A DNA stretch of 46,768 nt, from contig NZ_JACJSG010000056.1 in NCBI RefSeq assembly GCF_014697625.1, positions 1 through 46,768 on the forward strand, given 5' to 3'. How positions within the stretch are numbered: position 1 is the stretch's first letter; each line of letters opens with the position of its first letter. The notes beneath the pieces are model-generated. The model made no database searches and was not told the DNA's origin. It saw only the letters and a program-made list of their open reading frames with translations. Position numbers and translations under genes: made by a program. This stretch comes from Anabaena azotica FACHB-119 (GTDB lineage Bacteria; Cyanobacteriota; Cyanobacteriia; Cyanobacteriales; Nostocaceae). Positions 1 through 8,325 of this stretch are shown one piece after another.

Positions 1-155
1 CTGACAGGTGTAGGTTTTTTATTGGTGTTCCAAAAACCTTGGTTTGGGGTGTAAGGGTGTAGGGGTGTAGGGGTGTAGGGGTGGATGAAACAATGATTTT
101 CTCGTTAGTTTTATAGTCCTTACTCACTGCTATATTAAAAACCTACACTTGTGAG
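1..155. mobile_element. MITE-like element, family A, copy 1
   Basis: The ends are imperfect terminal inverted repeats of the form CTsACArGTGTAGGTTTTT, enclosing a GGGTGTAG tandem tract. An inverted copy of the same length (155 bp) lies at 31618-31772 and differs at only 3 positions by my manual alignment. It has no coding capacity. The element may extend left of base 1, so its outer boundary and any target duplication cannot be judged. Bases 156-204 between it and the kinase gene are only CTCCC-rich low-complexity sequence. Confidence 0.8.
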
Positions 156-204
156 ACTCCCTCATCTCCCCCCACTCCCTCATCTCCCCCATCTCCCCCA
201 CTTT

Positions 205-1602
205 CTACTCCCTACTCCCTACTCTCTCAATGGGAATGTTTAACCAATCACTTAATTCATAAGCTAGCCATTCTAATTCTGTTTCTGATTTAATTTTGGT
301 GTTATCGCCAAGCTCATATTTTTTTGCTCCTGCCCAAATCTCTAATTGTGCGGGTACTTGAATTTTATCGCCGTCACTATCTTTGGCAAAATGTTTTGGT
401 ATGTAAATTAGCTTGCTGATACTTTCTCTCGGTGAAGGTTTGGTAAGATGGGACTTAAAGCCGAATAATTCTTTGGTGCAGGTAATTTGTTCGTTATCTA
501 AACGTAGTTTGATATTTCTAAAGAACTCGAAAAGCAACTTGTCACATAAAAAATAGCTAGCATACAAAAAAGGCAGATTGCTTACAAATAAGGAAGTATT
601 AAATGATAAGATTGCCGCTATAGTGAGAAGTACTGGTAAACAGCTCCAGAGGATAATAAATGCAACCAGAAATAACACTGATAACAGATTAGCACCTTCA
701 GGAGGAATGACTATTTCCAATGAATGCCGATCTTTGCTGAGTTTAATTTTGCTACCTAGTGGTTTACTGACTGCTAACTTACCAACATCATGTAATTGTG
801 GCTTATGCAAAGCTTTGAGTGCTTCCTGTGCTGAACTGAAGCGCTTTTCTGAACTGGGTTCAGTTATTGACTTTAACCAGCTTGTCAAACCCGGACTGAT
901 ATTGACTAATTGCTCAAACTGGATGCGAAAATCTTTTTGGGGTAAGTCGGCGGGGTGAGTACCTGTGAGTAAGTAAATTAAGGTCGCCCCTAAACTATAA
1001 AGGTCGGATGCAGGTATTGTACGCCCACCAAACTGTTCTGGTGGCATATAGCCGTAGGTTCCTACCACAGTCCTTGTCCCCTCTTCTTTACCCAAGGCTG
1101 TCTGTACGGAACCAAAATCTACTAGATAAACTTGACCGACACTATTTCCAGAACGCTCTCCTAACAAAATATTGCTAGGCTTAATATCACGGTGGATTAC
1201 AGGCGGATATAAACCGTGTAGATATATGAGAATCTCTAAAATTGCAGTGGCTATTTGTTTAACATCAGATTCGGTAAAGATACGCCCAGCTTGTAAGTGT
1301 TGCTCTAAAGTTTGGGCGCTTATATAACTCTGTACTAGGGCAAATCCTTTAAGAGTTGGTGAATTTAAGTCAAAATAGTCTAAATAACGAGGAATACTGG
1401 GATGAGACAAAGACTTGAGAGTTTCTGCTTCACGCTCAAACAGCTTGAGATCATCCCATTCAAAATCACTACCAAAAGCCACCAGCTTGACAATTACTAA
1501 CTTACCAGTATTAACATCCTTAGCCAGTACAGTCCGCCGTCCTGCTTTTTTTCCTAATAGCTGTAGAATCTCGTACCGAGTGTTAAAAATTTCTCCAAGC
1601 AT
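205..1602 (-). CDS. membrane-anchored serine/threonine protein kinase
   Basis: Eukaryotic-type (Hanks) Ser/Thr kinase of 465 residues. The kinase domain spans about residues 10-270. VIVK supplies the ATP-binding lysine (K39), HRDIKPSN (137-144) is the catalytic loop, DFG starts at D162 and the activation segment ends in PPEQ (187-190). The glycine loop is degenerate (LGKKAGRR). A hydrophobic region at about 305-355 contains two likely membrane segments, followed by a soluble tail of about 110 residues of unknown role. The kinase would therefore face the cytoplasm and be tethered to a membrane; its substrates are unknown. The ATG at 1602 sits immediately before the conserved N-terminal strand. 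It is divergent from cbiT with a spacer of about 90 bp. Cyanobacteria of this group carry dozens of such kinases, so no specific pathway can be assigned. Confidence 0.93.
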   Translation of the reverse strand: MLGEIFNTRYEILQLLGKKAGRRTVLAKDVNTGKLVIVKLVAFGSDFEWDDLKLFEREAETLKSLSHPSIPRYLDYFDLNSPTLKGFALVQSYISAQTLEQHLQAGRIFTESDVKQIATAILEILIYLHGLYPPVIHRDIKPSNILLGERSGNSVGQVYLVDFGSVQTALGKEEGTRTVVGTYGYMPPEQFGGRTIPASDLYSLGATLIYLLTGTHPADLPQKDFRIQFEQLVNISPGLTSWLKSITEPSSEKRFSSAQEALKALHKPQLHDVGKLAVSKPLGSKIKLSKDRHSLEIVIPPEGANLLSVLFLVAFIILWSCLPVLLTIAAILSFNTSLFVSNLPFLYASYFLCDKLLFEFFRNIKLRLDNEQITCTKELFGFKSHLTKPSPRESISKLIYIPKHFAKDSDGDKIQVPAQLEIWAGAKKYELGDNTKIKSETELEWLAYELSDWLNIPIERVGSRE

Positions 1603-1695
1603 AAAAATTGCTGTGAAGCTAAGTTGTCCGAATTTTCATTGATTATAGCGTGTCAAATAAAACAAACTCATACCCTTAATATATTGTGTATTCCT

Positions 1696-2298
1696 ATGCC
1701 TTCCGAACTTTGGCCTTACGTTACCCCGGGTATTCCCGATGAATTATTCGAGCATTTGCCGGGAATACCCCTGACTCAGCGAGAAATTCGACTGTTGTTA
1801 ATTTCCCAACTGCGCTTAGAACCTGATTCTGTTTTATGGGATATTGGCGCGGGGACTGGTACAATTCCTGTCGAAGTGGGGCTACTATGTCCAAAAGGAA
1901 AAATTATTGCTGTGGAGCGAGATGAAGAGGTAGCAAATTTAATTAAGCGTAATTGCGATCGCTTTGATGTCAAAAATGTGGAAGTTATCGAAGGTAGCGC
2001 CCCAGAATGTTTACATGATATCAACATCAGACCTCACCGGGTTTGCATTGAGGGAGGAAGACCGATTCAAGATATCTTGCAAGCAGTGTGGCAGTATTTA
2101 CCCTCATCAGGTCGAGTCATTGCTACAGCAGCTAACCTAGAAAGCCTGTATGCTATTTCCCAGAGCTTTTCGCAATTACAAGCGCGAAACATCGAGCTGG
2201 TGCAATCTGCGGTCAATCGCTTAGAAACCAGAGGATTTTCTCAAACCTTTGCCGCAGTTGATCCCATTTTTATCCTTAGTGGTGAGAAACTAGACTAG
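1696..2298 (+). CDS. cbiT: precorrin-8W decarboxylase / C15-methyltransferase subunit CbiT
   Basis: SAM-dependent methyltransferase of about 200 residues. It matches the CbiT half of the CobL/CbiET enzyme, which methylates C15 and decarboxylates the acetate side chain of the corrin precursor in cobalamin synthesis. The N-terminal GIPDELFEH and PLTQREIR motifs and the SAM loop DIGAGTGTIPVEVGLLCP are diagnostic, followed by AVERDEE, the acidic end of strand beta-2. I start it at the ATG at 1696 (MPSELWPYVTPGIPD). The frame stays open to 1624, but that stretch resembles nothing in the family. It stands alone here. A separate cbiE partner would have to be elsewhere. Confidence 0.92.
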   Translation: MPSELWPYVTPGIPDELFEHLPGIPLTQREIRLLLISQLRLEPDSVLWDIGAGTGTIPVEVGLLCPKGKIIAVERDEEVANLIKRNCDRFDVKNVEVIEGSAPECLHDINIRPHRVCIEGGRPIQDILQAVWQYLPSSGRVIATAANLESLYAISQSFSQLQARNIELVQSAVNRLETRGFSQTFAAVDPIFILSGEKLD

Positions 2299-2316
2299 GG
2301 TTAGGGACTCAATCAA

Positions 2317-2398
2317 TGGACAGTGGACAGTGAACAGTGGAAATAACTTAATAACTGTCAACTGTCAACTGTCAACTGTCAACTGTCAAACCCAATCC
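2317..2398. repeat. short tandem heptamer repeats (CAACTGT / GGACAGT types)
   Basis: Runs of GGACAGT and GAACAGT followed by four tandem CAACTGT units. They lie between cbiT and cdsA and extend the cdsA frame artificially upstream. This is the STRR class known from heterocystous cyanobacteria. Confidence 0.85.
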
Positions 2399-2410
2399 CC
2401 AAAAACTCGT

Positions 2411-3298
2411 ATGCCTTGGTCTCGGATTATCAGTGGAATTGTTGCGATCGCCCTTGCTTTAACTGCTGTCCTGTTGGGGGGTTGGTATTTTACCATCGTT
2501 TTGGCGGTCATTGTTTTTTTAGGACAACAGGAATATTTTGATTTAGTACACACCAGAGGCATTTTGCCAGCCGCAAAAACTACTTTATTCCTCAGTCAAG
2601 TTTTACTGGTTACTTGTACTTTGGATAGCAATTTAGTTGATGCGGTCATGCCCATCGCTGGTACTTTTATTTGTTTTTACTTATTATTTCAACCCAAAAT
2701 GGCAACGATCGCCGATGTTTCGGCATCGATTATGGGACTATTTTATGTGGGTTATTTGCCAAGTTACTGGGTGCGGTTACGGTCAATTGGCAGCGCCTTA
2801 GTTAGTAACATACCTTTGGGCGGCTACTGGCCGGGAAGTTTGACAGATATTTTTGACGAGAAAAATTTCGCCTCTCTACCACAAGGATTCAAAATTACAG
2901 TGCTGACATTCTTGTGCATTTGGGCAGCAGACATAGGCGCTTATACTATCGGTAAATTCTTCGGCAAAACTCGCTTGTCTGATATCAGCCCTAAAAAAAC
3001 AGTCGAAGGTGCAGCTTTTGGGATCAGTGCCAGTTTAGCCGTAGCCCTGGCTGGCGCTTACTATCTTCACTTACCCCAATTTCTCATAACTGGGACAATC
3101 TTAGGCTTACTAATTGGCTTGGCTAGTCTTTTGGGCGACCTCACCGAATCAATGCTAAAGCGCGATGCTGGCGTTAAGGACTCAGGACAATTGATCCCCG
3201 GTCATGGCGGCATTTTAGATCGCACCGATAGCTACATCTTCACAGCACCCCTAGTCTACTACTTCGTCACCCTAATTTTGCCCTTATTTAGTCATTAG
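2411..3298 (+). CDS. cdsA: phosphatidate cytidylyltransferase
   Basis: Integral membrane enzyme that makes CDP-diacylglycerol from phosphatidate and CTP, the entry to phosphatidylglycerol synthesis; PG is the only phospholipid of thylakoids. The 295-residue protein begins with two hydrophobic segments (SRIISGIVAIALALTAVLL and the next) and has about eight in total. The C-terminal family signature is clear: LGDLTESMLKRDAGVKDSG followed by PGHGGILDRTDS, with the catalytic aspartates. I chose the ATG at 2411 (MPWSRII) because the 27 codons before it are tandem-repeat DNA (CQLSTVNCQ) with no family resemblance. Confidence 0.95.
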   Translation: MPWSRIISGIVAIALALTAVLLGGWYFTIVLAVIVFLGQQEYFDLVHTRGILPAAKTTLFLSQVLLVTCTLDSNLVDAVMPIAGTFICFYLLFQPKMATIADVSASIMGLFYVGYLPSYWVRLRSIGSALVSNIPLGGYWPGSLTDIFDEKNFASLPQGFKITVLTFLCIWAADIGAYTIGKFFGKTRLSDISPKKTVEGAAFGISASLAVALAGAYYLHLPQFLITGTILGLLIGLASLLGDLTESMLKRDAGVKDSGQLIPGHGGILDRTDSYIFTAPLVYYFVTLILPLFSH

Positions 3299-3419
3299 TC
3301 AGTTGTCAGTTGACAGTTATCAGTTATCAGTTATCAGTTGACAGTTGATAGTTGACAGTTGACAGTTGACAGAAGGCTTCTTCCTTTCCCCTTCCCCCTT
3401 CCCCCTTCCCCCTTCCCCA
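3299..3419. repeat. tandem heptamer and CCCCTT repeats
   Basis: CAGTTGA, CAGTTAT and GACAGTT heptamers pass into a CCCTTCC tract. They fill the whole spacer between the convergent cdsA and DUF2993 genes. No separate terminator hairpin with a T-tract was found here. Confidence 0.85.
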
Positions 3420-3420
3420 A

Positions 3421-4134
3421 TCACGGATTAACATTGAGTCGTCCACGACAAACTAATTGTCCGGGGATCAGCTTCAGTTCTTGAATATCGACATCTGAAC
3501 CTAAATCTACGTTGTAGGGATCGCTGCTTTCTATGAGGGTGACTTGGTTTTGTTCAACTCGGATTTGCGATAATTGCAGTTGTTGTCCACTGAGCAAGTC
3601 TAAATCCAGGCTAATCTCTAAGGGTATGGGTTCACTTGTGGATGTGAGGATAGCATTCAGTTTTACTTGCTGATGAGCGAGAATAATCTTCTGCCAAATA
3701 ATAGGCTTGGATTTTGCACAGTATTCTGGTAAAAGAAGATCCAGTAAGTCATTTAATGCAGTCGATAATAGTTCAGATGAGAGGGAACTGTTCAAGTCCG
3801 TCTCGTCTATGATCAACTCACCATTTACTGGTACTACGTGCATTAATTGCAGTGGTTTGCCTTTAAGTATTTGGCCTATGTTGACCTGAATATTCTCTGC
3901 TGCGAGTTTAATTTGTGTAAGATGGAGATCCTGATAGATGGCATGATTAGCAAAGATGGAAACCCAAGGGATGCAGCCGGAAAGGAGTTGGCGATCGCTA
4001 GCTTTTATTTCCACTTGCAAATCAGAGACTTGACTAACTTGCGATCGCAACCACAGTTTTACAGCTGTGGTCAATACGTTCGTAATGATACGAATTCTAT
4101 TTAAACCTTTTTTGGGGACGTGATTCTCTGGCAT
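3421..4134 (-). CDS. DUF2993 (LmeA-like) phospholipid-binding domain protein
   Basis: This 237-residue protein matches the DUF2993 family common in cyanobacteria and actinobacteria. The mycobacterial member LmeA binds phospholipids and acts in envelope glycolipid maturation. Visible hallmarks are the amphipathic beta-rich pattern, VEIKASDRQLLSGCIP near residue 41, and alternating short strands such as LHLTQIKLAAENIQVNIG. No convincing signal peptide is present, so its location is uncertain. The ATG at 4134 is divergent from the pseudouridine synthase, with a 140 bp spacer. A role in binding membrane lipid is an inference from the family; nothing in the neighbourhood narrows it further. Confidence 0.8.
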   Translation of the reverse strand: MPENHVPKKGLNRIRIITNVLTTAVKLWLRSQVSQVSDLQVEIKASDRQLLSGCIPWVSIFANHAIYQDLHLTQIKLAAENIQVNIGQILKGKPLQLMHVVPVNGELIIDETDLNSSLSSELLSTALNDLLDLLLPEYCAKSKPIIWQKIILAHQQVKLNAILTSTSEPIPLEISLDLDLLSGQQLQLSQIRVEQNQVTLIESSDPYNVDLGSDVDIQELKLIPGQLVCRGRLNVNP

Positions 4135-4274
4135 TTAACCACTATATAGACAGGTATTTGTTGGGTAATCAACCTAATTTTAAATAAGTCTTAACTGTAA
4201 CATTTATGGCTACTATCTACAAAATGCCAAGACTATTATTATTTCAAACATCAAATTATCATCAGTAAATTTAC

Positions 4275-5042
4275 ATGGAGGCTAGGTTACAAAAAGTTTT
4301 ATCTCAGTGGGGGATCGCCTCTCGGCGGGAGGCAGAAGAGATGATCAGGCGATCGCGGGTACACATCAACGGTGAAGTAGCTCAACTAGGTCAAAAAGTT
4401 GACCCGGAACGTGATACAATTACAGTTGATGGCAAGTCAGTATCTGCTCAAGCTCATCCCCATCTAACATACTTATTATTAAACAAACCCACCGGAGTAT
4501 TGTCTACTTGCTACGATCCCCAGGGCAGAACAACGGTGTTAGATTTATTGCCAGAAAAATTAAGTAAAGGCTTGGGTCTTCACCCAGTTGGTCGGCTGGA
4601 CGCAGATTCTACAGGAGCATTAATACTGACGAATGATGGAGATTTAACATATAGGCTGACTCATCCCAGTCATAATATCCCCAAGACCTACGAAGTATTA
4701 GTTAAAGGTCATCCTCCCGAAGCAGTGTTAGAAATGTGGCGGCGAGGTGTGCTGTTAGATGGGAGAAAAACCCGTCCAGCCAAAGTAAGCTTGCTAGAAA
4801 GTCTGGCTGACAAAAGCCGTTTAGAAATAGTTTTGCAGGAGGGACGCAACCGCCAAATTCGCCGTGTATCCGAACAATTGGGATATCCAGTAGTTAAATT
4901 ACATCGCATTGCGATCGGTTCAATTCAACTACAAAACTCAAAACAACCCCCATTGCGTCAAGGGAACTATCGCCTGCTTCAAGGTGAAGAAATCCGTAGT
5001 TTGCAAGAGCAAGTAAAGCACATACCTAATAAGAGGGGTTAG
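4275..5042 (+). CDS. rRNA pseudouridine synthase, RsuA/RluB type
   Basis: 255 residues with an N-terminal S4 RNA-binding domain (about 1-55, LQKVLSQWGIASRREAEEMI) and the RsuA/RluB catalytic domain. The catalytic aspartate is D109 in GRLDADSTGALILTNDG. LLNKPTGVLST and EGRNRQIRRV are the other conserved blocks. The family isomerises specific uridines of 16S or 23S rRNA; from sequence alone I cannot decide between the 16S (RsuA) and 23S (RluB/RluE) targets, though the compact form with S4 resembles RluB. The start is the first ATG of the frame and matches the family N-terminus. The stop is followed at once by a tandem repeat array. Confidence 0.92.
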   Translation: MEARLQKVLSQWGIASRREAEEMIRRSRVHINGEVAQLGQKVDPERDTITVDGKSVSAQAHPHLTYLLLNKPTGVLSTCYDPQGRTTVLDLLPEKLSKGLGLHPVGRLDADSTGALILTNDGDLTYRLTHPSHNIPKTYEVLVKGHPPEAVLEMWRRGVLLDGRKTRPAKVSLLESLADKSRLEIVLQEGRNRQIRRVSEQLGYPVVKLHRIAIGSIQLQNSKQPPLRQGNYRLLQGEEIRSLQEQVKHIPNKRG

Positions 5043-5215
5043 GGACTGGGAATTGGGGACTGGGGATTGGGGACTGGGGGGAAAGGGAAAAGGGGAAAGG
5101 GAAAAGGGGAAAGGGAAAAGGGGAAAGGGAAAAGGGGAAAGGGAAAAGGGGAAAGGGAAAAGGAAGAAGCCTTCTGTCAACTGATAACTGATAACTGATA
5201 ACTGTCAACTGAGGT
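5039..5215. repeat. minisatellite (GGGGAAAGGGAAAA) plus heptamers
   Basis: GGGGACT/GGGGATT units (5045-5080) are followed by at least five tandem copies of a 14 bp purine-only unit (GGGGAAAGGGAAAA) to about 5163, then TAACTGA heptamers to 5211. The array fills the gap between the pseudouridine synthase and the RodZ-like gene and ends about 20 bp before the latter's ATG. Confidence 0.9.
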
Positions 5216-5233
5216 AAGGAGTGTAGAAAAGTC

Positions 5234-6031
5234 ATGAAATGGCTAAGAAGAAAGCAGGATGAGCAACCACAACTATCGTTAGAACAACAAAGGGCGGAAA
5301 AGTTGGCGGAATTGGGCGCTCAATTGTGGGCTGCCCGACAAGAAAAGAGTTTATCTTTAGAAGAAATGGTCGCTATGACTAAAATTCCCTGGCGACTGTT
5401 GCAAGCAATTGAGGAAGGGAATCTCAATGATTTGCCAGAACCAATTTATATTCAAGGTTTAATTAGACAATTTGCTGATGCACTCGGCTTTAATGGTGCG
5501 GAATTTTCTAGCGAATTTCCTGTGGTGTCTCCGCAAAAGAAACTTCAACCTGTAGGCGAATCTAAATCAATTAGCCTATTACGCCCTTTTCATCTTTACT
5601 TACTATATATATTTGTCATTATCTGCTCTATCAGCAGTTTGTCCCAATTATTGAATCATGCGGCTTTAAAGGCAGATCAAGAAACTACACCATTGATAAA
5701 TCAAGAAGCTGTAGCCGCCGATGCGCCACCCAAACCAATCAAAACTGAATCTGTAAGTGATATCACCAAAGAAAAGAATAATCAATCAGTACAGGTTGGT
5801 GTTACCCTCAAAGCATCATCATGGATTCGGGTAGTAGCTGATGGTAAAACACAATTCGAGGGAACATTACCAGAGGGAACTCATCGAGTTTGGAAAGCCC
5901 AAGAACAACTGACAGTGAAAACCACTAATGCTGGTGGTGTGCTAATGAGTGTCAATCAACAAGCGGCCAAGAAAATGGGAGAACTAGGTGAAGAGGAAGA
6001 GATTAAGATTGCTGCTAGACCTCAATTGTGA
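5234..6031 (+). CDS. RodZ-like membrane HTH protein (HTH_25 / DUF4115)
   Basis: The 265-residue protein has the RodZ layout. There is a cytoplasmic Cro/C1-type helix-turn-helix at about residues 25-90 (GAQLWAARQEKSLSLEEM and IPWRLLQAIEEGNL are typical), one membrane span at about 116-136 (LYLLYIFVIICSI), a linker, and a C-terminal DUF4115 beta domain from about 185 (LKASSWIRVVADGKTQFEG). RodZ couples MreB to the cell-wall elongation machinery. Many cyanobacteria have such a protein, but its role in cell shape is inferred here from architecture only. The start at 5234 follows the possible ribosome site GAGGTAAGGAG some 15 bp upstream. Confidence 0.85.
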   Translation: MKWLRRKQDEQPQLSLEQQRAEKLAELGAQLWAARQEKSLSLEEMVAMTKIPWRLLQAIEEGNLNDLPEPIYIQGLIRQFADALGFNGAEFSSEFPVVSPQKKLQPVGESKSISLLRPFHLYLLYIFVIICSISSLSQLLNHAALKADQETTPLINQEAVAADAPPKPIKTESVSDITKEKNNQSVQVGVTLKASSWIRVVADGKTQFEGTLPEGTHRVWKAQEQLTVKTTNAGGVLMSVNQQAAKKMGELGEEEEIKIAARPQL

Positions 6032-6107
6032 ACTACAAGCTAGGCGTATGGGGGTATAGGGGTATAGTTTTTAAATCTACACCCCTATACCCTTAAACCC
6101 TTACACC

Positions 6108-6132
6108 CTTTTTAAACCGTGGAACTCACGTT
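6108..6132. repeat. hairpin repeat, left copy
   Basis: A 25 bp sequence with the mini-hairpin CGTG-GAACT-CACG. It is repeated directly at 6554-6578 with 22/25 identity, where the stem is CGTC-GAATT-GACG. The two stem differences compensate each other. The two copies bracket the AlkB remnant. Confidence 0.6.
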
Positions 6133-6308
6133 ATAAATAATACGAATTTGAAAAAATAAGGTTCAGCCGTTTCTGCTGTAGGAGGGGAAGTAAGTCCTAA
6201 ACTTGGGCGTTCGCGTAGCGTGCCGTTAGGCAAAGTCTAAGTTTGGGCATTCCCCCGTGATTACAGAAGCCGACACTGTACTTGGTACTCCAAGTCAGTG
6301 TGGGTAGT

Positions 6309-6467
6309 TCACATTATTACTCTGAATGTTAAATTGATTCTTTCTTTAATTGTTTTTGAAGCTTCTGGTATTTGGTGTTGCCAAAAATGTTGTGTTGAGC
6401 CTTTCATAATCAAAAGACTCCCCTGTGTCAAATTGATTGTAATGATATCTTGCACTCCCTTGTGGAA
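6309..6467 (-). pseudogene. C-terminal remnant of an AlkB-type 2OG-Fe(II) dioxygenase
   Basis: On the minus strand an open frame of about 52 codons ends at the TGA at 6309. It encodes GSLLIMKGSTQHFWQHQIPE and, a few residues later, ERINLTFRVIM. This is the conserved C-terminus of AlkB/ALKBH2-type DNA dealkylation enzymes: the last iron-ligand histidine lies in the WxH-x-I/L-P block and the 2-oxoglutarate arginine in RINLTFR. The catalytic HxD half and everything N-terminal are missing. An in-frame stop occurs at 6498-6500, and the palindrome GGTGGGCAATGCCCACC (about 6473-6489) sits where upstream coding sequence should continue. I infer a decayed gene truncated at or near a repeat insertion. 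The plus-strand frame at 6298-6531 is a shadow. Confidence 0.8.
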
Positions 6468-6553
6468 GCAGTGGTGGGCAATGCCCACCCTACGAAATCA
6501 TATGGGTTTCTGGCTGCGATTTTTGCAATAATATAATGGTGCAAAATCTCAGC

Positions 6554-6578
6554 CTTTTTAAACCGTCGAATTGACGTT
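6554..6578. repeat. hairpin repeat, right copy
   Basis: Direct repeat of 6108-6132 with a compensated stem change (CGTC-GAATT-GACG). It abuts the stop codon of malQ on the minus strand and could serve as part of its 3' end. Confidence 0.6.
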
Positions 6579-8086
6579 TATTTACCTTGAGGGGCGCGTC
6601 CGTAGAGTTTGGTGAGGACTTTGAGGCGATCGCTTAATTCCTGGGTCAATGCTGAGGTATCATAGCGCCATTCCCAATTCCCCGTACCAACGCTAGGGAA
6701 ATTCATTCGCGCTTCGTTACCCAAACCCAAAATATCCTGTAACGGGAGAATCGCTTGATTAGCTACGGAACTCAACGCCAAGCGAATCAAGTCCCAATGG
6801 ATACCATCAGGACTAACACAACCCAAATAAAGTAAAAGATTGTGTTTCTCGTAATCGCTGGCTTGATTAAACCAACCTACAGTTGTGTCATTATCGTGAG
6901 TCCCCGTATAAACCACGAAATTACTTGTGTAATTAAATGGTAAAAACGGGTTTCCAGGGTCAGAACCAAAGGCGAATTGTAAAACCTTCATCCCTGGAAA
7001 TTCATATTTATCCCGTAAAGCTTCCACCTCTGGCGTAATTACTCCCAAATCTTCCGCCAACACAGGTAATTTACCCAGTTTTTGTTTAATTACATCGAAG
7101 AGTTCTTCCCCTGGTGCTTTCACCCACTTACCATTGATGGCTGTTTCCTCTCCTTGGGGTACAGTCCAAAAAGCCTCAAACCCTCGGAAGTGGTCGATGC
7201 GAATTACATCAACATAATCCAGCATCGCCTCAAAACGCTGTACCCACCACTTAAAGTCTTGTTTTTGTAATTCCTCCCAGTTGTAAACCGGGTTGCCCCA
7301 CAACTGACCAGTAGCACTAAAATAATCTGGTGGAACCCCCGCCATGAGTGCGACTTCACCTGTTTGTTCATCTAGGCAAAATATCTCAGGATTTGCCCAA
7401 ACGTCAGCACTATCATGGGCTACATAAATGGGGATATCTCCGATAATTTCAATCCCCCGCAGATTGGCGTAACTCTTCAACTCCGACCATTGGCGGAAAA
7501 ATTCGTACTGAATGAACTTGTAATAGAAAATCTCATCAGTTAGTTGACGCTGTACCCTTTCCAATGCTTCTGGTTGACGTTTGGCTATTGCTGGTTCCCA
7601 AGTATACCAACTGGAACTGTTTTGCGTATCCTTGAGCGCCATAAACAAGGCATAATCATCTAACCAATAGGCTTTAGTTGCACAAAACCCTGTAAATTTT
7701 TGCTGCTGTATGTCAGATGCTCTTGTTTTAAAATTCTCACAGGCTTTTTTGAGTAGTTGAATTTTGATTGGTGCAACCTGTTCAAAATCAACTTTGTCTG
7801 TGGGAAAATTGGGTAAATTAGTTAAATCTTCCTCATCCAGCAAACCCTCATCTCGTAGTTTGTCTGGGCTAATCAGTAGATGATTCCCCGCCAAAGCTGA
7901 GTAGCACATATATGGGGAGTTACCGTATCCAGTCGGCCCCAAGGGTAAGACTTGCCAATATTGTTGATAGCTTCTTTCTAGGAAATCGATAAATCTGTAG
8001 GCTTCTAAGCCTAAATCCCCAATGCCAAATCGGCCTGGAAACGAGGTAGGATGCAGTAAAACACCGCTTGATCTAATAAAAGGCAT
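6578..8086 (-). CDS. malQ: 4-alpha-glucanotransferase (amylomaltase)
   Basis: 502 residues, the normal length for GH77. The enzyme transfers alpha-1,4-glucan segments between maltodextrins during glycogen turnover in the cytoplasm. Family landmarks are SGVLLHPTSFPGRFGIGDLG at the N-terminus, the nucleophile region DVIRIDHFRGFEAFW, the acid/base region PVLAEDLGVITPEVE, and the transition-state aspartate in YTGTHDNDTTVGWF. ATG at 8086 starts MPFIRSSG. It is transcribed away from the nudix/ridA locus, and its stop codon touches a hairpin repeat. Confidence 0.97.
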   Translation of the reverse strand: MPFIRSSGVLLHPTSFPGRFGIGDLGLEAYRFIDFLERSYQQYWQVLPLGPTGYGNSPYMCYSALAGNHLLISPDKLRDEGLLDEEDLTNLPNFPTDKVDFEQVAPIKIQLLKKACENFKTRASDIQQQKFTGFCATKAYWLDDYALFMALKDTQNSSSWYTWEPAIAKRQPEALERVQRQLTDEIFYYKFIQYEFFRQWSELKSYANLRGIEIIGDIPIYVAHDSADVWANPEIFCLDEQTGEVALMAGVPPDYFSATGQLWGNPVYNWEELQKQDFKWWVQRFEAMLDYVDVIRIDHFRGFEAFWTVPQGEETAINGKWVKAPGEELFDVIKQKLGKLPVLAEDLGVITPEVEALRDKYEFPGMKVLQFAFGSDPGNPFLPFNYTSNFVVYTGTHDNDTTVGWFNQASDYEKHNLLLYLGCVSPDGIHWDLIRLALSSVANQAILPLQDILGLGNEARMNFPSVGTGNWEWRYDTSALTQELSDRLKVLTKLYGRAPQGK

Positions 8087-8243
8087 ATTTCACATCAAAT
8101 ACAGGAGGTGGCGATCGCATCGAATCTATCATGCTAACGTCACCTTGCAAAGCTATCGGGAGATAGGGGAGGGGGAGAGATGGGGGAAACCCACCCCTAA
8201 CCCCTCCCAAGAGGGGAATATGGAGATGAGGGAGAAAGGCTAA
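8087..8243. other. spacer with low-complexity GGGAGA and CCCCTCCC sequence
   Basis: Upstream of malQ this spacer has an AGGAGGTGGCGATCGC stretch with a HIP1 site, then GGGGAGGGGGAGAG and CCCACCCCTAACCCCTCCC repeat DNA. I see no gene here. Confidence 0.6.
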
Positions 8244-8325
8244 TGAAAATTTCTGTTTTGAGTGCGATCGCATTTTGCGAGATTATTGGCGTTATCGCCA
8301 TTATGGCATTCGTCTTTGATTAGGT
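8244..8325 (+). pseudogene. 3' remnant of a duplicated Nudix hydrolase gene
   Basis: Bases 8265-8324 match 10278-10337, the 3' end of the intact Nudix gene, at 56 of 60 positions by manual alignment, and weaker similarity reaches back to about 8248. Translated in the same frame it reads CDRILRDYWRYRHYGIRL and then TGA, versus HDRILRDYWRYRHYGIRP in the intact gene. No Nudix box precedes it. The remnant lies just upstream of the pentapeptide-RidA gene, as the intact Nudix gene lies just upstream of ridA, so it marks a former nudix-ridA tandem duplication. Confidence 0.85.

Noticed and set aside
5039..5215. CRISPR-like array suspected from regular spacing
   Set aside because: The units are contiguous without unique spacers, so this is a minisatellite.
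6298..6531. Plus-strand frame of 77 codons between the RodZ-like gene and malQ
   Set aside because: It is antisense to the AlkB remnant, starts at GTG without a ribosome site, and crosses a palindromic repeat.
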